A DNA stretch of 64,000 bases from Bacillota bacterium (GTDB taxonomy: Bacteria > Bacillota > Clostridia > Christensenellales > Aristaeellaceae), in assembly GCA_023392515.1 (NCBI GenBank), contig JAEVYX010000142.1, forward strand, positions 1 to 64,000, given 5' to 3'. The translations under genes and the position numbers were made by a program. The notes beneath the pieces are model-generated. The model searched no databases. It was given only the letters and a program-made list of their open reading frames with translations, and was not told the DNA's origin. Below, in pieces: positions 27,993 through 36,058 of the stretch (positions are counted from its first letter, which is position 1; each line of letters starts with the position of its first letter).

Positions 27993-29132
27993 TTACAAAC
28001 ACGCTTGAAGCAGCGTTTGAATATCCTCTTGTGAAAAGGAAACCGGGTTATTATCCATCCGCCCCTTGGTAAAAGATTTTTCTGATATACCGGCGATGTC
28101 ATTGGCAGCAATGCCAAAGGCGCTAAGCGTCAGGGGCTGTATACCCTTGCTTACCTTTTCAATCCATAAATGAAAACCGCCCGCGGACAAGAACACATTT
28201 TCGATTCGTGAAATTTCCGGCACCGCGGCGCGATTGAGCATCATCACGCCATTCAAAGTCAAAGCTGCCGCAAATCCATGGGGTACCCCGTGTAAAAGTG
28301 TCAATGGGTAAGAAATGGCATGACAAGCGGTGGTCCGTGTAATGGAAAAGGCAAGCCCCGCCGTTAGCGATGCGGTGCACATTGCCTGCCTTGCGTCAAA
28401 ATCACAGGGATTCTGCAATGCCCTAGGCAGTGCATCACGAATGTCTCCGATAGCCTGCAGGGCAAGGGCCTGGCTCAACGGTGTACGGCGCACCGCCCAG
28501 AACGCCTCCATGGCATGGGAAAGTGCATCCAGCCCAGTGGACAAAGTGAGCTTCTCAGGCATGAGTGCGGTAAATTCTGGCACCACAAGGGCGGCCTTGG
28601 GAAAGAGCGATTCCATTTCCACGGAAAGCTTTTCCCCTTTCACCTGATCCCACACGGTAGCCCATCTGGTCACCTCCGAGCCGGTCCCGGCTGTGGTAGG
28701 CAGGACAATGATATCCGGCCGAATCCTGCCATCCTCGTATTTTCGGTTTTGAATGATTTCCCGCACCCTATCTGCGGATAATTTCTCCGGCGGAATAAGC
28801 CCATGAAATGCACAGACCGCTTTGGCCAAATCCATGCAGCTTCCCCCGCCTATGGCAAGAATACAGCCAAACTGCTGCTTTCCAAGGGTGTTCAATACCC
28901 GATAAAGATCGGTGATATCCGGGTTGGCAGGAATCTGATGAAAGCCCATTCCCCCGTGATTATGCGTAAGGTTCTTTACCCATTCGTCCAAATGCAGCCG
29001 TGCCATCATACGGTCCTGAATCAGTACCAGAACAGGCCCTTTGCCGGCAAGAAGTTCCTCCACCCTTGATAGTGCCGCTTCTTTTTGCATAAATCGGATC
29101 TCAACCGGAGAAAAAGGCAAGTAGGAAGCCAT
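27993..29132 (-). CDS. Iron-containing alcohol dehydrogenase, probable phosphonoacetaldehyde reductase
   Basis: A 379-residue group III (iron) alcohol dehydrogenase. The dinucleotide-binding motif AIGGGSCMDLAKA and the metal-binding GLDALSHAMEAF and LLHGVPHGFAAAL segments are present. Members of this group in phosphonate clusters (PhpC in phosphinothricin synthesis, for example) reduce phosphonoacetaldehyde to 2-hydroxyethylphosphonate with NAD(P)H. The position directly after pepM, in the same operon as the phosphonopyruvate decarboxylase gene, makes that the best prediction; another alcohol substrate cannot be excluded. The ATG follows AAGGGGG, 9 bases after the pepM stop. Confidence 0.82.
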   Translation of the reverse strand: MASYLPFSPVEIRFMQKEAALSRVEELLAGKGPVLVLIQDRMMARLHLDEWVKNLTHNHGGMGFHQIPANPDITDLYRVLNTLGKQQFGCILAIGGGSCMDLAKAVCAFHGLIPPEKLSADRVREIIQNRKYEDGRIRPDIIVLPTTAGTGSEVTRWATVWDQVKGEKLSVEMESLFPKAALVVPEFTALMPEKLTLSTGLDALSHAMEAFWAVRRTPLSQALALQAIGDIRDALPRALQNPCDFDARQAMCTASLTAGLAFSITRTTACHAISYPLTLLHGVPHGFAAALTLNGVMMLNRAAVPEISRIENVFLSAGGFHLWIEKVSKGIQPLTLSAFGIAANDIAGISEKSFTKGRMDNNPVSFSQEDIQTLLQACL

Positions 29133-29141
29133 GGTTCCCCC

Positions 29142-30434
29142 TTAATCGCTTGGAATCAGCGTCAGGATTTCACGAATGGACATGCACTTTGCATCGGCTT
29201 CAAATGAACGTCCGTGCGCCAACACCGCTTTTGCCGCTTCCTGCATGGCGGGAAAAGCGCTGCGAAGCAGATGATTGGCGTGAATGACAATATTTACGCC
29301 GGCTTTGGCCAGTTCTTCTTCGGTAATGGTGTTGTAGGTGGTGGGCACCGCAACAATCGGCGTTGCTTCGTCCATTTCACGGAATCGGCGGCAGAATTCC
29401 AGCACTTCCTCCGGCTCTTTTTGGCAGGAATGAATCATGATGCCATCGGCCCCCGCTGCCACATATGCCCGGGTTCTTTCCAACGCATCCTGAATTCCCA
29501 TGCCCAAAATGAGGCTTTCGCAGCGGGCGATAATCATGAAATCCCTGGTTTTGAGGGCATCCTTCCCAGCCCTAAGCTTCTGGCAAAAGGATTCTTTCGT
29601 CTCCTGCACCTGCTGAGCCTGCGTACCAAAAAGGGAATTCTTTTTAAGACCGGTCTTATCCTCAATAATGATGGCGGAGATACCCATCCGCTCCAAAGTG
29701 CGGATGTTATAGACGAAATGCTCCGTCATGCCTCCTGTATCCCCATCCAATATAATGGGCTTGGTGGTTACCTCCATGATCTCCTCCAGCGTCTGTATTC
29801 GGGAGGTCATGTCCACCAATTCAATGTCCGGCTTGCCCTTGGCGGTAGAATCACAAAGGCTGGACACCCACATACCATCAAACTGCCGGATGCCATCCCT
29901 GGTTTCCACCTTTGTCTTTTCCACCAAAAGACCGGTCAGGCCGTTGTGCGCCTCCATGACCGATAAACATTTCTTATATTTCAACAGCTTTTTCAGCCTT
30001 GCCCGGCGGTTTTCAGGCATGGCAAGCTGTTCCTGCAAGGTGCTGAGGGTTTCTTCCGTAGGGGTATAGGTGTAGGGAAACTCCACCAGCTCTCCGCCCC
30101 ATTCCTTCAGCTTTTCAATCACCCTGCCGCGTATGTTCACTTGAAAGCCTGTGCGCCAGTCATCTCCATGAACCACCACATCAGGTTTCAGCTTTTCCAA
30201 TATGTCCTCATAGTCCAGCTTGTCCTGCACCACCACCTGAGCGACCCCCCGGATGCTGCGGAACAAGGCCAGCCGTTCCTCCAACGGAATAAGGGGGTAT
30301 CGCTTGAAGGACGCAACCACTTCATCGGTCAAAACGCCCACCGTGAGTTCTCCCAGCTGTGCCGCATTGTTGATGATCTTAATATGGCCGTTATGCAGAA
30401 TATCCGTGCTGAAACACATGTATACTTTTTTCAT
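29142..30434 (-). CDS. pepM: Phosphoenolpyruvate mutase fused to a cytidylyltransferase-like domain
   Basis: A 430-residue protein with two parts. Residues 1 to about 135 are a nucleotidyltransferase-like domain with the HxGH motif (STDILHNGHIKII), resembling glycerol-3-phosphate cytidylyltransferase (TagD/GCT). The usual RTEGISTT loop is replaced by YTYTPTEETLST, so activity is uncertain. Residues about 145-425 are PEP mutase, which rearranges phosphoenolpyruvate to phosphonopyruvate and creates the C-P bond. Its defining motif EDKTGLKKNS (EDK-x5-NS) is complete, and LDGDTGG and IARCES are conserved. The start overlaps the nucleotidyltransferase gene by four bases (ATGA). This gene defines the operon as a phosphonate pathway. 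Confidence 0.93.
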   Translation of the reverse strand: MKKVYMCFSTDILHNGHIKIINNAAQLGELTVGVLTDEVVASFKRYPLIPLEERLALFRSIRGVAQVVVQDKLDYEDILEKLKPDVVVHGDDWRTGFQVNIRGRVIEKLKEWGGELVEFPYTYTPTEETLSTLQEQLAMPENRRARLKKLLKYKKCLSVMEAHNGLTGLLVEKTKVETRDGIRQFDGMWVSSLCDSTAKGKPDIELVDMTSRIQTLEEIMEVTTKPIILDGDTGGMTEHFVYNIRTLERMGISAIIIEDKTGLKKNSLFGTQAQQVQETKESFCQKLRAGKDALKTRDFMIIARCESLILGMGIQDALERTRAYVAAGADGIMIHSCQKEPEEVLEFCRRFREMDEATPIVAVPTTYNTITEEELAKAGVNIVIHANHLLRSAFPAMQEAAKAVLAHGRSFEADAKCMSIREILTLIPSD

Positions 30435-31174
30435 TGGCTTCCTCCCGCCTCCCGGCCGCAGGTCTTTACAAACCGGGCGGATACCTCCCGCAAATCCTTT
30501 TCGTTGTCAATTTCCAAGCAAAGCCTGCCGCCCATATCCAAGGGATGGAGCGACACATTATCATGGAGAATGGGATTCAAAGCATTTTCCGCATACACAT
30601 TTGTTTCACCACGCTGGCAAAAATCATCTATTTGCGCCATCCAAGCGTTGAAATCCGGCTCATTTAAACGATAGGCAGGCTGGCATGCCACACAATCCTC
30701 CCCGAAAAAAGAAAGCCCAATGCCCCGGACCAGACCGTCGCCCAGCTTTGCCTTGAAATCCTTTTCCGGCAAAGGCAGCCCACGGTCTACCGCAACAACG
30801 CTGGGACCCTTTTCAAAGAGCATATCATAGACAGCAGGCTCCAAAACCAAGTCGCCATGGAGCAAAAGCACATCACCCACAAGATGCGGAGCCGCCAGGT
30901 GCATGGAATAAATATAATTTGTTTCCCGAAAACGGGGATTAGGCACATAGGTGATGGAAAGAGGAAGGTGCAGTTCATCTATGTGAGCCTTAAGCCGGTC
31001 CTGAAAGGGGCCGGTGGTTATCACCACATCTTTAATTCCGCAGCGGACCAATTGTGTCAATTGCCAGCTGATGATGGTCTGCGAAAGGCCGATTTCGCAC
31101 ATACATTTGGGAGCATGTTCCGTATACGAGCCCATTCTCAGGCCCACTCCCGAATTGAGCAGCAGTGCCTTCAT
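30431..31174 (-). CDS. NTP transferase (MobA/LicC-like), candidate CTP:phosphonate cytidylyltransferase
   Basis: A 247-residue protein of the nucleotidyltransferase (MobA/RmlA-like) fold. The N-terminal loop LLNSGVGLRMGSYTEHAPKCM is a divergent form of the usual GxGxRxxPxT-Kxx site. NPRFRETNYIYSMHLA and VLLLHGDLVLEP resemble LicC-like enzymes and the cytidylyltransferase half of PntC, which activates 2-aminoethylphosphonate as CMP-AEP. Here there is no fused aminotransferase. In this operon the likely substrate is a small phosphonate such as 2-hydroxyethylphosphonate; that specificity is inferred from context. The gene begins one base after the ppd stop behind GGGAGGAG and overlaps pepM. Confidence 0.72.
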   Translation of the reverse strand: MKALLLNSGVGLRMGSYTEHAPKCMCEIGLSQTIISWQLTQLVRCGIKDVVITTGPFQDRLKAHIDELHLPLSITYVPNPRFRETNYIYSMHLAAPHLVGDVLLLHGDLVLEPAVYDMLFEKGPSVVAVDRGLPLPEKDFKAKLGDGLVRGIGLSFFGEDCVACQPAYRLNEPDFNAWMAQIDDFCQRGETNVYAENALNPILHDNVSLHPLDMGGRLCLEIDNEKDLREVSARFVKTCGREAGGSQ

Positions 31175-31175
31175 T

Positions 31176-32324
31176 CTAGATCTCCTCCCGGCGCAAATAG
31201 GCCATCAATCCAGCCAGGTTTTCTTTAGGTGTAGTTGCAGGGCGCCCCAGATTTTCCCGGGAGCCTTGGGAAAGTAGCACTTCCACAAAGCGGGGTCCTG
31301 AAGACGGAATTTTTCTGGCCTTCTGATCGGCCCATGTTTTCCATTCAGCTTCGTTTTCCGCAAAGGCGCATTCCCTGTATCCCGCTGCTTTCGCCAGCGC
31401 GCAAAAATCCGTCCGTCCGTCATTTACCGGCATGCCTCCCACGCTTTCATGGGCACCATTGTTTAAGACCACATGGGTCAGGTTGCCACACCGGCTGGAA
31501 GCGGCCACCACCATGCTGCCCAAATGCATCAGCATAGCCCCATCCCCATCCAGGCACCATACGTTTATGCCAGGCTTTTCCCGTGCGATACCCAAGGCGA
31601 TCATCAGCGCGTGGCCCATGGAGCCCACGGTCAAAAAATCCCGTTCATGGGTTTCACCTCGCTGTTCCCGTAGCTCATATACTTCCCTGGACGTTTTGCC
31701 CGTTGTAGTCACAAATACATCGCGGTGGCCTGCGGCACTCAACAAAATGGAAAGGGCCTGCTCTCTTCTGAGCAAGGAGAGCTCTGGGTATATCACTTTC
31801 AACGCCTGTTCAAAGGTATTTTTCCGAATTAGGAAAGCAGCCGATTTTCCTTGCTGCAAAATCGCTTGACATGCATCTGCAGCCGCTAAAAACGCATCTG
31901 CGGTGGTTTCGGATGATAATGTAAACGTAGTCAGATCCAGCAATTCCATCAATTCCGGTGTAATCTCGCCCTGAAAGAGGTGCTGGGGTTCATCCTTTAC
32001 CCCCGGCTCTCCCCGCCATCCCACAACGAATAAACAAGGGATGCCATATACCTTTTCATGTAAAAGCGATGTGATGGGATTTACCGCGTTGCCAAGGCCG
32101 CTGTTTTGCAAATAGACCATGGCAGGCTTTCCGGCAGCGATATAATGCCCGGCCGCCAGAGCCACCGCAGCACCTTCATTGGGAGCGACCAAGTGGCGTC
32201 CTTCTGCGCCATATGCCCGATAGAGTACATCGCATAAGGGTTTTAATTGAGAGTCGGGAACGCCAGTATAAAAATCGATCCCCAGCCGCTCCTGAAGGAC
32301 CTGCAAAAACCATTCTGCCCGCAT
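31176..32324 (-). CDS. ppd: Phosphonopyruvate decarboxylase
   Basis: A 382-residue thiamine-pyrophosphate enzyme that removes CO2 from phosphonopyruvate to give phosphonoacetaldehyde, the irreversible pull on the unfavourable PepM reaction. The N-terminal half has FYTGVPDSQLKPL, APNEGAAVALAAGHY and LQNSGLGNAVNP; the C-terminal half has the TPP/Mg motif WCLDGDGAMLMHLG with VVLNNGAHES. The two-domain layout and length match the family. It is the first gene of the operon, behind GGAGGAAC and a consensus promoter. Confidence 0.93.
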   Translation of the reverse strand: MRAEWFLQVLQERLGIDFYTGVPDSQLKPLCDVLYRAYGAEGRHLVAPNEGAAVALAAGHYIAAGKPAMVYLQNSGLGNAVNPITSLLHEKVYGIPCLFVVGWRGEPGVKDEPQHLFQGEITPELMELLDLTTFTLSSETTADAFLAAADACQAILQQGKSAAFLIRKNTFEQALKVIYPELSLLRREQALSILLSAAGHRDVFVTTTGKTSREVYELREQRGETHERDFLTVGSMGHALMIALGIAREKPGINVWCLDGDGAMLMHLGSMVVAASSRCGNLTHVVLNNGAHESVGGMPVNDGRTDFCALAKAAGYRECAFAENEAEWKTWADQKARKIPSSGPRFVEVLLSQGSRENLGRPATTPKENLAGLMAYLRREEI

Positions 32325-32372
32325 GAATGTTCCTCCGCTTTTTCAAAAGCCAATACAATTTATGACTTTTCC

Positions 32373-32401
32373 ATTATAGAAACTTTTCCAACCCGTGTCA
32401 A
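32373..32401 (-). promoter_or_regulatory. Consensus promoter of the phosphonate operon
   Basis: TTGACA (32396-32401) and TATAAT (32373-32378) on the minus strand, both perfect, with a 17-base spacer, about 50 bases upstream of ppd. It points to strong housekeeping-sigma transcription. Confidence 0.85.
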
Positions 32402-32428
32402 CGAAAGCTGTCCTACCCGTTTGGTACA

Positions 32429-32457
32429 TTGTTTTTTTATGCAGCTTATGGTATGAT
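32429..32457 (+). promoter_or_regulatory. Promoter of the hemolysin III family gene
   Basis: TTGTTT (32429-32434) and TATGAT (32452-32457) with a 17-base spacer, back to back with the phosphonate promoter. Confidence 0.55.
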
Positions 32458-32507
32458 TCGCCTGAGATTCCTCTAGAAAAATGCATATTTGCAGGAAAGG
32501 GCAATTC

Positions 32508-33170
32508 ATGGAGCAAAAAAAGATATTTCGAATTCCCCTCCCTTCCTATTCCTTATCGGAGGAACTGATCAATTCTATTTCACATGGTGTAGGCGCACTT
32601 TTTAGCATGGCCGCTCTTGTAATCTGCCTTGTGACCAGCTTGCAAAAGGGTAACCCCAATGCTATTATCGCCAGCGCTATTTATGGCGAAACGCTGATTT
32701 TGCTGTATGCCATGTCTACCATTTACCATGCTCTCAGGCCAAACCGGGCAAAGCGGGTTTTTCGGGTGATTGATCACTGCAGTGTGTTCTTATTGATTGC
32801 GGGTACTTATACGCCCTATACGCTGGTATCGCTTAACGATTCCACAGGCTGGCTGCTTTTCGGAGTAGCCTGGGGAACGGCTATAATTGGCATTATTCTA
32901 AACGCGATTGACTTAAAAAAGTTTGCCCTGTTCTCCGTCTTATGCTACTTGGCCATGGGATGGGTCATCCTGTTTGCTGCCGGCCCTCTTTCCCGGGCCA
33001 TTGCGCCGGAGGGATTCAGGCTCATGATCTATGGGGGCATTCTGTATACCCTGGGTGCCGGGTTGTATGCCCTGGGAAAAAAGATCAAGTATATGCACTC
33101 AATCTTCCACTTTTTCGTGCTGGGCGGAAGCCTCCTCCACTTCTTCTCCATCTGGCTTTACGTGTTGTAA
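32508..33170 (+). CDS. Hemolysin III / PAQR family membrane protein
   Basis: A 220-residue, seven-helix membrane protein of the YqfA/hemolysin III branch of the PAQR family. The metal-site histidines are seen in EELINSISHGVGALFS, STIYHALRP and the C-terminal HSIFHFFVLGGSLLHF. Bacterial members are linked to membrane fluidity and lipid control; the hemolysin name is historical. The ATG at 32508 follows AGGAAAGGG. The FadR-type regulator gene starts 26 bases downstream, so the two may be co-transcribed, though no functional link is obvious. Confidence 0.88.
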   Translation: MEQKKIFRIPLPSYSLSEELINSISHGVGALFSMAALVICLVTSLQKGNPNAIIASAIYGETLILLYAMSTIYHALRPNRAKRVFRVIDHCSVFLLIAGTYTPYTLVSLNDSTGWLLFGVAWGTAIIGIILNAIDLKKFALFSVLCYLAMGWVILFAAGPLSRAIAPEGFRLMIYGGILYTLGAGLYALGKKIKYMHSIFHFFVLGGSLLHFFSIWLYVL

Positions 33171-33195
33171 CTGTGCCAAAAAAGGGGATAGCGCC

Positions 33196-33882
33196 ATGGA
33201 AATGAATCAGGGCCAGGGAAAGGCATATGAAAGAGTAATTGAGTATGTCAAACAAGAAATATTGAGCGGTGAACTTCGCCAGGGGCAAAAGCTTATGCCC
33301 GAGCGGGAATTGGCCGAACATTTAGGAGTGGGGCGCAATTCTGTACGGGAAGCCTTGCGAACCTTGGGCATCATTGGTGTTATTTCCAGCACCCAGGGAG
33401 CAGGCAATTTTGTTGCCTGCAACTTTGAAAAAAGCCTGGTGGAATGGATGACCATGATGTTTCTTTTACAGCGCACCAATCACCGGCAGATCAGTGAACT
33501 GCGGCAGGGATTGGAAATTCAGGCAGCCTATCTGGCCATTGACAAAATATCAGATGAGACCATCCTGGGCCTCCGTCAAATTGTGGATGAACTATCTCAA
33601 AGCACGGATGAGCGAAGGAACGTAGCGATGGACAAACAGCTGCATTACCGCATCGCCCAAGCCTCGGAAAACCCGCTGATTGTTGAAATCCTGCAAGCGC
33701 TGTCGGACGTGATGGATATATTTATAAAAGATTTGCGCCGGGAAATTCTTATGGACGTCAAAAGCAAGGACAGGCTGCAAAATGCGCATGAAAGTATGGT
33801 TCAGGCGCTTCAGATGCGGGATCGAGATCAATTGACCGCCGCATACCATGAGCACTTTCTGCTTATCAATAATGCACTTTAG
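33196..33882 (+). CDS. FadR-subfamily GntR transcriptional regulator, probable lactate-operon regulator
   Basis: A 228-residue regulator with an N-terminal winged helix (about residues 8-75; PERELAEHLGVGRNSVREALRTLG is the recognition region) and a C-terminal helical FCD domain that binds an organic acid, with histidines in DKQLHYRIAQ and HEHFLLIN as likely metal ligands. It is followed by operator-like TGGT...ACCA sites and by etfB-etfA-lctD, the arrangement seen for the LctA/LldR regulators of lactate use. So it is probably a lactate-responsive repressor. The ATG follows AAAAGGGG. Confidence 0.87.
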   Translation: MEMNQGQGKAYERVIEYVKQEILSGELRQGQKLMPERELAEHLGVGRNSVREALRTLGIIGVISSTQGAGNFVACNFEKSLVEWMTMMFLLQRTNHRQISELRQGLEIQAAYLAIDKISDETILGLRQIVDELSQSTDERRNVAMDKQLHYRIAQASENPLIVEILQALSDVMDIFIKDLRREILMDVKSKDRLQNAHESMVQALQMRDRDQLTAAYHEHFLLINNAL

Positions 33883-33921
33883 TATTTGTCATTTTTTTAT
33901 CAACCCTAGACTTTTCTCATG

Positions 33922-34001
33922 TGGTGTGATACCATATATACAGAATTGGTAGGACCAGAGAGACCCTGCTTTTTATTTTTCGCATTATTGGTAGTACCAA
34001 T
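33922..34001 (+). promoter_or_regulatory. Operators and promoter region of the etfBA-lctD operon
   Basis: Three dyads of FadR/LldR type lie between the regulator and etfB: TGGT-N5-ACCA (33922-33934), TGGT-AGG-ACCA (33947-33957) and the perfect palindrome ATTGGTA-G-TACCAAT (33987-34001). A TATATA -10 candidate (33935-33940) sits between the first two, so binding would cover the start of transcription. FadR-family sites follow TNGT-N3-ACNA. Confidence 0.65.
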
Positions 34002-34035
34002 TTGCCCGTTTCGATTCCAGGAAGGGAGAATTTAC

Positions 34036-34860
34036 ATGGAAATATTGGTCTGCATCAAACAGGTGCCCGAAACGAACAAAGTGGAAGTAGACCCGGTAAC
34101 AGGCGTATTAAAGCGGGGCGGCGTTGCCTCCAAAATGAACCCTTATGATTTATATGCCCTGGAGACGGCGCTTCGGCTTAAGGAAGACCACGGCGGAAGC
34201 ATCACCGTCATCAGCATGGGTCCTCCCCAAGCCCAGCAGGTGATACGGGAAGCCTACGCCATGGGGGCGGACAGGGGCTTTCTGCTTACCGACCGAAAGT
34301 TCGGCGGAGCAGATGTGCTGGCAACCAGCTATACCCTGTCCCAAGGTATCCGCAAAGCGGGAGAATTTGATTTGATTCTATGCGGCAAACAAACCACCGA
34401 CGGGGATACAGCTCAGGTAGGCCCTGAAATTTCCGAATACCTGAATATCCCCAGCGTGGCCAATGTGCGGCGCATCCTTGCGATGGAAGAAAAGGCCGTT
34501 GTTGTGGAAATGGACATGGGGGACGACGTGGAAGTGACCCGAGTGTTTTTCCCATGCCTGTTATCTGTGGAAAAAGATATTTTCCAGCCTCGCCTTCCTT
34601 CCTTCGTTCGCAAAATGAAGTCGAAGGATACACCCATTACCTTTTTAAGCCTTGCAGACATGGCAGACCAGGAAGAAAAGCACTATGGGCTTACAGGCTC
34701 CCCCACCCAGGTGCAAAGAATATTTCCACCGGAATCCCATGTACATCAGGAAATATGGCAGGGAAACGGGGACGAATTGTCCGCCAGGCTATATGACACG
34801 TTGGTGCAGGCCAAATTTGTGGAAAGCCGGGAAGGAGGAGATAGCACATGGCAAAATTGA
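34036..34860 (+). CDS. etfB: Electron transfer flavoprotein beta subunit of lactate dehydrogenase complex
   Basis: A 274-residue EtfB. It opens with [20 protein letters not shown] and contains [37 protein letters not shown] and [17 protein letters not shown], the standard FAD/AMP-site segments. In the LctBCD/LDH-EtfAB complexes of acetogens this subunit carries the bifurcating FAD and binds NAD. The ATG at 34036 follows GAAGGGAG. It overlaps etfA by 13 bases. The FadR-type operators lie directly upstream. Confidence 0.93.
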   Translation: MEILVCIKQVPETNKVEVDPVTGVLKRGGVASKMNPYDLYALETALRLKEDHGGSITVISMGPPQAQQVIREAYAMGADRGFLLTDRKFGGADVLATSYTLSQGIRKAGEFDLILCGKQTTDGDTAQVGPEISEYLNIPSVANVRRILAMEEKAVVVEMDMGDDVEVTRVFFPCLLSVEKDIFQPRLPSFVRKMKSKDTPITFLSLADMADQEEKHYGLTGSPTQVQRIFPPESHVHQEIWQGNGDELSARLYDTLVQAKFVESREGGDSTWQN

Positions 34861-36038
34861 TCGTTCATCCGGAGAAAATACCCGATAAGGAAGCCCTGAT
34901 CAAATTGTGTCCCTTTGGCGCCATGGAAGTAAAAGGGGATACAGTGGAAATTAACGCCGCCTGTAAAATGTGCCGAATCTGCGTAAAAAAAGGCCCGGCA
35001 GGTGCTGTGGAATATGTGGAGGACATTCAAAAAAAACCGACCGTAGACAAAAGCGCTTGGCGCGGCGTTGCCGTTTATGTGGACCATGTAGATGGGGTGA
35101 TCCACCCTGTTTCCCTGGAACTGATCGGCAAAGCCCGGGAACTGGCCGCCAAGATCCATCAGCCTGTTTATGCACTTTTTCTGGGGCATGGCATTGGCGA
35201 AAAAGGAAGAGAGCTTTTGCATTTCGGTGTGGATGAACTGCACGTGTACGATCAGGAAGAACTTCACCGGTTCAAAATTGAAGCGTATACCTCCGCTTTT
35301 GTTGACTTTATAGAGCGAGTGCATCCTGCGGCCATTCTTGTAGGCGCCACCACCGTAGGACGGCAGTTGGCACCCCGGGTAGCGGCAAGGCTGCGCACAG
35401 GGCTGACTGCCGACTGTACCCAGCTTGAAATGCGGGAAAACAGTGATCTCATTCAAATCCGTCCTGCTTTTGGCGGCAATATCATGGCCCAGATCTTTAC
35501 ACCCAACCATAGGCCGCAAATGGCCACCGTGCGCTACAAGGTAATGGATGCACCCAAGCGGAGTACGGAATCCTCCGGCAAAACGCTGTTTTACACCCTG
35601 CCCAAAGAGAAGCTTGAAAGCCGGGTAGAAGTGCTGAGCGTATCGGAAAAACCAAAGGAGCAATTTATTGAATCTTCCGATGTGCTTGTAGTGGCCGGCC
35701 GCGGCATTAAAAAGGACAGCGACCTGCAAATGCTTAAGGAATTGGCCGATCTGCTTCACGGGCAGCTGGCCTGCACCCGTCCTTTGGTAGAGTGCGGATG
35801 GGTGGAAGCCAAGCGGCAGGTAGGGCTAAGCGGGCGCACCGTACGGCCCAGGCTGATCATCGCTTGCGGCGTTTCCGGCGCTATCCAGTTTGTGGCGGGC
35901 ATGAACCATGCAGATACTATTGTGGCAATCAACAAAGATGAAAAGGCTCCCATCTTCAAGGTGGCCCATTACGGATTGGTTGGCGACCTGTATGAAATCG
36001 TGCCAAAACTGATGGAAAAGCTTAAAGGACAGGCGTAA
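34848..36038 (+). CDS. etfA: Electron transfer flavoprotein alpha subunit with N-terminal FeS domain
   Basis: A 396-residue EtfA. Residues 1-65 are a ferredoxin-like extension with four cysteines (one in LCPFGAM, three in [11 protein letters not shown]), enough for one [4Fe-4S] cluster. Residues about 70-395 are normal EtfA, with the FAD-binding [22 protein letters not shown] and [13 protein letters not shown]. EtfA proteins with such an extension belong to confurcating lactate dehydrogenases, where ferredoxin oxidation helps drive electrons from lactate to NAD. The start overlaps the end of etfB; GGAGGAG lies inside etfB. Confidence 0.92.
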   Translation: MAKLIVHPEKIPDKEALIKLCPFGAMEVKGDTVEINAACKMCRICVKKGPAGAVEYVEDIQKKPTVDKSAWRGVAVYVDHVDGVIHPVSLELIGKARELAAKIHQPVYALFLGHGIGEKGRELLHFGVDELHVYDQEELHRFKIEAYTSAFVDFIERVHPAAILVGATTVGRQLAPRVAARLRTGLTADCTQLEMRENSDLIQIRPAFGGNIMAQIFTPNHRPQMATVRYKVMDAPKRSTESSGKTLFYTLPKEKLESRVEVLSVSEKPKEQFIESSDVLVVAGRGIKKDSDLQMLKELADLLHGQLACTRPLVECGWVEAKRQVGLSGRTVRPRLIIACGVSGAIQFVAGMNHADTIVAINKDEKAPIFKVAHYGLVGDLYEIVPKLMEKLKGQA

Positions 36039-36058
36039 AGCGGAAAGGAGGGCAACCT

